From: Papilionanthe hookeriana x Papilionanthe teres
Lineage: Eukaryota; Streptophyta; Magnoliopsida; Asparagales; Orchidaceae
Length of the DNA: 64,000 nucleotides
Assembly: GCA_022702705.1 (NCBI GenBank)
Contig: CM040439.1
Span: forward strand, 26,564,345 to 26,628,344
Direction of reading: 5' to 3'
Numbering within the stretch: the stretch's first letter is position 1; every line of letters begins with the position of its first letter. Under the pieces are notes generated by a model, which saw only the letters and a list, made by a program, of their open reading frames with translations, was not told the DNA's origin and searched no databases. The translations under genes were made by a program, and so were the position numbers. This document shows, in pieces, positions 60,000 to 64,000 of the stretch.

Positions 60000-60212
60000 A
60001 TAATGCAGCAGCAGTGGAGTTTAAGAAAATGTTATTGTGCAAAATGTTACGGTGACTATTATAAAAATTTTATTTTAATAAAATCCGGTGAAAAAGTATA
60101 TTTTTCAGGTGTAATTTTTTTAGAACACAACAGCTTTGCCAAGCAAAAAAAAACTGCGGTGCGGCGCTACACTGCTATCGCACCATCGCTCCAAGCACAG
60201 GGCCAGTTTAAA

Positions 60213-60400
60213 GCTGTTTATTTGGTGCGGTGTCATTTTGAAAACGCACCAGATATATTTTGGATAAACTGTGTTTTAGCAGCTTATACTTTTTCAAAAT
60301 GCTAAAAATATCGTTTTCAAATTGGATCTATCTAGATGCGGTGACAGCTTTCTGGCTGCAACCAAACCTTTCCAAAAAAAATAAAAATATCTTTTCATAA
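60213..60400. repeat. Tourist-like element, truncated copy
   Basis: GCTGTTTATTTGGTGCGGTG, TTTTGGATAAACTGTGTTTT and AGCAGCTTATACTTTTTCAA align with the interior of the element at 51.7 kb. The right end is lost. Confidence 0.6.
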
Positions 60401-60924
60401 CTTTAAATAAAATATATTAAAATAAAAAAATAAAAATGATAGACAGTGCATTATTTAATTTAATTAAATAATATCAGGATAAGGCTGCATACACTTATTT
60501 TATTAATTTTATTAGTTAGGATAAAGTCGTTGTTCCAAAATAAAACAAGAAAAAGAATTTTGGTTTCTAAGAAAATAGCTTTTGTAAGAATATATATTGG
60601 GTGTTTGTTGGCTAAATTGATTGATAAATATTTTAAAAGTTTAGAGTTGGAAGAGGAAAAATAAATAGATAAATTTTTGCTGCTGAACGTGCAAATGAGG
60701 TCCGCTTATTCGATAAGTTATCATTAAAAATTATGATTAATTTGACTAATCAATGGGATTTCCACTAATTATTGGAATAAAATATGTTGCCACTTTCTCT
60801 TATCTAATAATGCCAAAATTAACATAAGTACTCCATGATGCGCCTTCTTTGACCAAATTCCAACAAATCCAATTCCAAAATTAAACTTTTTACATGGACA
60901 AGGAGCTACACTTATAATTAGAGG

Positions 60925-61080
60925 TGTAAATAAGTCGAACACGAGCTAAGTTCGGTTCGTTTAAAAATACAGCTATTCTTTTTCATCTCGTTTATATTTT
61001 GAACATAAAATTTATGTTTGGCTCCTTTGTTTACCGAGCCGAAGATGAGATGTTCGCGAACAAAAAGCTGTCTTGACAAC
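60925..61080. repeat. GAACACGAGC / GTTCGGTTCGTTTA dispersed repeat, diverged copy
   Basis: AAGTCGAACACGAGCTAAGT, TCGGTTCGTTTAAAAATAC and TACCGAGCCGAAGATGAGAT repeat the words seen at 54.16-54.26 kb. Confidence 0.6.
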
Positions 61081-61169
61081 GCCAGTTATGCAGCCATGGG
61101 ATTTTAAAGACAGGGGTGTGATTTATATTTTTTTATTTATATTAAAACATCAATTAAATACAATTTAAT

Positions 61170-61870
61170 CTGTACAAAAATATATATATATAAGGTGATA
61201 CAACATCAATAAATTTTTATTATCTCACAACTTCATATATAACATGAATCTCAAGATAATTTTTTTAATAATGAATGTTCATATTTCAATGAAAGGTCAT
61301 CTAAAATATCGATTTTAGTAAACTTACAACCAAACTGACTAGTCTGACGAGACAAACTCAATTGTAAAAAAATTTGTTCAATACGAGCCAAATCAAGTCC
61401 GGATTAAGCCATTAAACCACATTTGAAAGCTTTTAGTAACACAATTATAAGGTCAAAACAAATTACATATATGTCAAGCTTATATTGTCAAATCAAGTGT
61501 TTCAACTAAACCAATCTAATAAGCCCAATATCACTAAATTCTGTCAACATTCTAATTTCATCGAACATTGTCTGATAGAGAGATTCTCTTCGGATCGTTC
61601 GATGGAGTGGTACAAAATCATTCCATATTCCTTGAAGCACCTCTGCCAAACTCTATAAGCAAAGCCCCTCCCCTCTATTGAGTGGGGATCAAAATATTGA
61701 TTTAGAATAAGACCAAAGCTTGGAGAAAAAGTTGAAGGTCATTATTGTTTTTACACCGCAGATCTAACGAATACCTCCCACGCCTGCAACTACCAACTAC
61801 CATCAAACACCACTTGTCGGCCACCATCGACAGTCATGGACCGCCCCCTACTTTTTCAGAGTGAAGTTAA
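61170..61870 (+). repeat. LTR-like repeat family, copy 3
   Basis: Aligns with 48.86-49.50 kb (ACATGAATCTCAAGATAA; GCCATTAAACCACATTTGAA; TCAAATCAAGTGTTTCAACT; ACTCTATAAGCAAAGCCCCTC). It is more diverged and AT-richer than copy 2. Confidence 0.6.
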
Positions 61871-63705
61871 GACTTATATTTTAGAATGGCGAAGCATCGT
61901 GCGAAGCAATAACTGATCTTGGAGTCACAAAGCATTCTACGGAACAGTGCATCTTCCTGAATTATGTACCCACCTCGAAGACGATGTGCTGTCGGATTTG
62001 CCTTGAGAGATATAAAAATAGACTAAAAAGAGAGAACACATAAAACATGAAAATTTTATGATGAACATTTGAACATAAATAAGGGTATGACTCCTATGAT
62101 GCAAAAGTTTCACCTGTCTTCTATATTGACCAAGATGCCATTACAAAAGTACAAAATTTTAACTAGACCTCCTCTCTCACGAGAGTGGTGAAAAATATTA
62201 GTGAGGCTTTTAAGAACGAGAGGTGATCAATTTGTAATTGGCTGATATTTCAGTAGCAATTATATCAACTTTTGTGTTTTAACAGTAATATTTGAGTGGC
62301 AATGATTTGACATCTATGATTCATTGTGCCGATTTGATAATATCAGTTTTTGGTAGTGATACAATGGCGATGGTCAGACATGAGTTATAATATTGTTGAT
62401 TAGGCGATAGCGGTCTAATGATTGTGGTAGTCTGACAATGACATCATGAAGGTGATGATCCGACAGTGGTTGGGAATCAGTGTGTGGTGCTTGTCTTACG
62501 ATGATTTAACATTGTTTACTGGTTGGCGATTCGATGATAATGGCTGAGCGACATGAGTCTAGCAATAATAACAATCCAATGAAAGTGATCATCCCATCAT
62601 GAAAATAATATAACAGTGAGATCGGGGTACAATGATGAACGTCGATGACCGTTTAATTACAATGATAAAGTAATGTTGCTTAACAAAAGCTTTAAGATTC
62701 TTCAAGCCTTTGAGTTTTCCATAATTTTCAATTTTTTCCCACTCATATAAAAAGTGCAAGTGGGTCTATTTTTTTTTGTTTTTACGACGTGTACACAAAA
62801 ACATGCCATTGTGGATCCCAATGAGACCTAACGCCCTAGAAAAGAGTAAGCATAACAAAGGAGGGTCTGTCAACATAGTAACATATGTGGTAATCTGAGT
62901 CAAGGTTGAAGATCGAGCGAGCCAGAAGAAGAGCAAAAAGAATGATCCAAGTTCGAACCAATCAGACTAAATAAACATTCAAGCTAACCATTATAAGAAA
63001 ACCGAGCGAAGTCATCAAACTACCATCCTATTCATGAAACACGACAAAAGAGTCCAATTACTCAATATAAACTTCTCATTTGAGATCAAGAACTGACAAC
63101 ATAAGAAGCCTTCTAATCATCCCAAAGACAAAACATTTTACTATTCTTCAGTGTTCACTAATCTCTCTGTCTCTTTCGCTTCTTTATTACGCTATATTCT
63201 CCAATGCATGAATCACAAACATATAAGTATTCAACAAGATCATATAATTTGGAAATACAACATAAATTTAAAATATTATATTGGACTTTCATTTAAAATT
63301 AAATTAATTCCTAATTTACTTGATGATATTATTAATCCATAATAACCGGTGCATGTGGAATGGGCTCTCTATTCGGTAATTCAAAATAAATAAAAAATGG
63401 TGAGAGGAGCAAAGATTGGCGTGTTTGATGATGGGAACATGATATTGTATGAAAATTGACTATTTAAATTATTGAAGCATGCGACAATTATTTGAGGGGT
63501 GGGGACTCTGTGATCACTAACTTACCTCATCAATATTCGTCTTTGTCTTTTCCTCCCTTTTTTTTAATCAAATTATTCCCTATTGACTGCTTAGACTCCC
63601 CCCCTTCTTTTTATTATTATTTCCCTCACATTATTGATCATTAATTAAAATAATTAAAATTTAATTCCTACCTATTTGCATTACTGATTAATATAGAAGT
63701 TATGA
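61871..63705. other. Intergenic, no gene
   Basis: 62200-62700 is an odd stretch full of imperfect GATGATTTGACA/CAATGACGATGG/CGACAGTGG words, with no open frame; it may be the inner part of the LTR family ending at 61.87 kb. The rest is AT-rich. Confidence 0.45.
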
Positions 63706-63897
63706 TTTACATACATATCATATAATTTATGTATTTAGAAATATAAAACTAAAAATATGTGTTTTAATTTATAAAAATTAGTAGTAATGATATTGTTGAT
63801 GTGATGTGAAAGAAACAAGCGTTGTATGTATAAAAATAAAAATTTATGTGTTAGATATTTAAATACATAAGCATAAAGTAGTATGCATGGTATTTCA
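63706..63897. repeat. Foldback MITE-like repeat, copy M
   Basis: Left TTTACATACATATCATATAA, TTTATGTATTTAGAAATATA; right AAATTTATGTGTTAGATATT TAAATACATAAGCATAAAG, ending GTATGCATGGTATTTC. About 192 bp. The last 60 bases of the window after it (63940-64000) turn GC-rich (GCGCCGGCCATGGGCCGG), possibly the edge of a further unit. Confidence 0.7.
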
Positions 63898-64000
63898 CTT
63901 TTTAAAAATTCGTAATATTGATATTTTGTTGGGCTTGTGGCGCCGAAGCGACAAGTAGCAGATAGGCTTGCGCCGGCCATGGGCCGGAGGCTGGCGCCTA

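Noticed and set aside
1..64000. A new multi-gene defence, biosynthetic or other operon-like system
   Set aside because: The genes are unrelated housekeeping or regulatory plant genes in separate transcription units; novelty here is limited to repeats and gene-structure details.

Overview
This window is nuclear DNA from a flowering plant. The genes carry GT-AG (and two GC-AG) introns, two products look plastid-targeted, and the spacer is AT-rich and full of plant retrotransposons, MITEs, a tRNA-derived SINE and microsatellites. The 5' ends of the DnaJ, Pumilio and RING genes are much more GC-rich than their 3' ends, a gradient common in monocots; that is only a weak hint and I do not name a species.

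Layout. 0-22.5 kb holds three minus-strand genes: a TPR-like protein (181-2832, running off the left edge), a plastid-type J-domain protein (6187-10991, five exons, 269 aa) and a Pumilio/PUF RNA-binding protein (11951-21989, nine exons, 1031 aa). Their introns hold a SINE, a LINE relic, foldback MITEs and a 143-bp triplicate. 22.5-34.6 kb is repeat-dominated. Its centrepiece is a Copia-type LTR element (28034-31639) with paired LTRs and a 5-bp target duplication, but most of pol is deleted. 34.7-35.8 kb is an intronless zinc-ribbon/RING-H2/DUF1117 E3 ligase gene on the plus strand. 42.1-42.6 kb is a two-exon gene for a small, probably thylakoid-anchored protein with paired CxxC motifs. 43-64 kb is again mobile DNA: a truncated Copia element, a solo LTR, Tourist-like elements, an L1 relic and a Mutator-type MITE. 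In it sits one small gene for a ROTUNDIFOLIA-like/DEVIL signalling polypeptide (59180-59452, minus).

I see no operon-like cooperation; each gene is a separate transcription unit. The gene models were joined by hand from splice consensus and reading-frame continuity, and every joined model keeps one open frame. The most unusual material is in the repeats: a high-copy foldback family with at least ten recognisable copies, a palindrome in the Copia leader, a possible 1.9-kb Tourist-like element carrying a fragment also present 18 kb away, and two introns sharing the rare donor AG|GCATGTTT.
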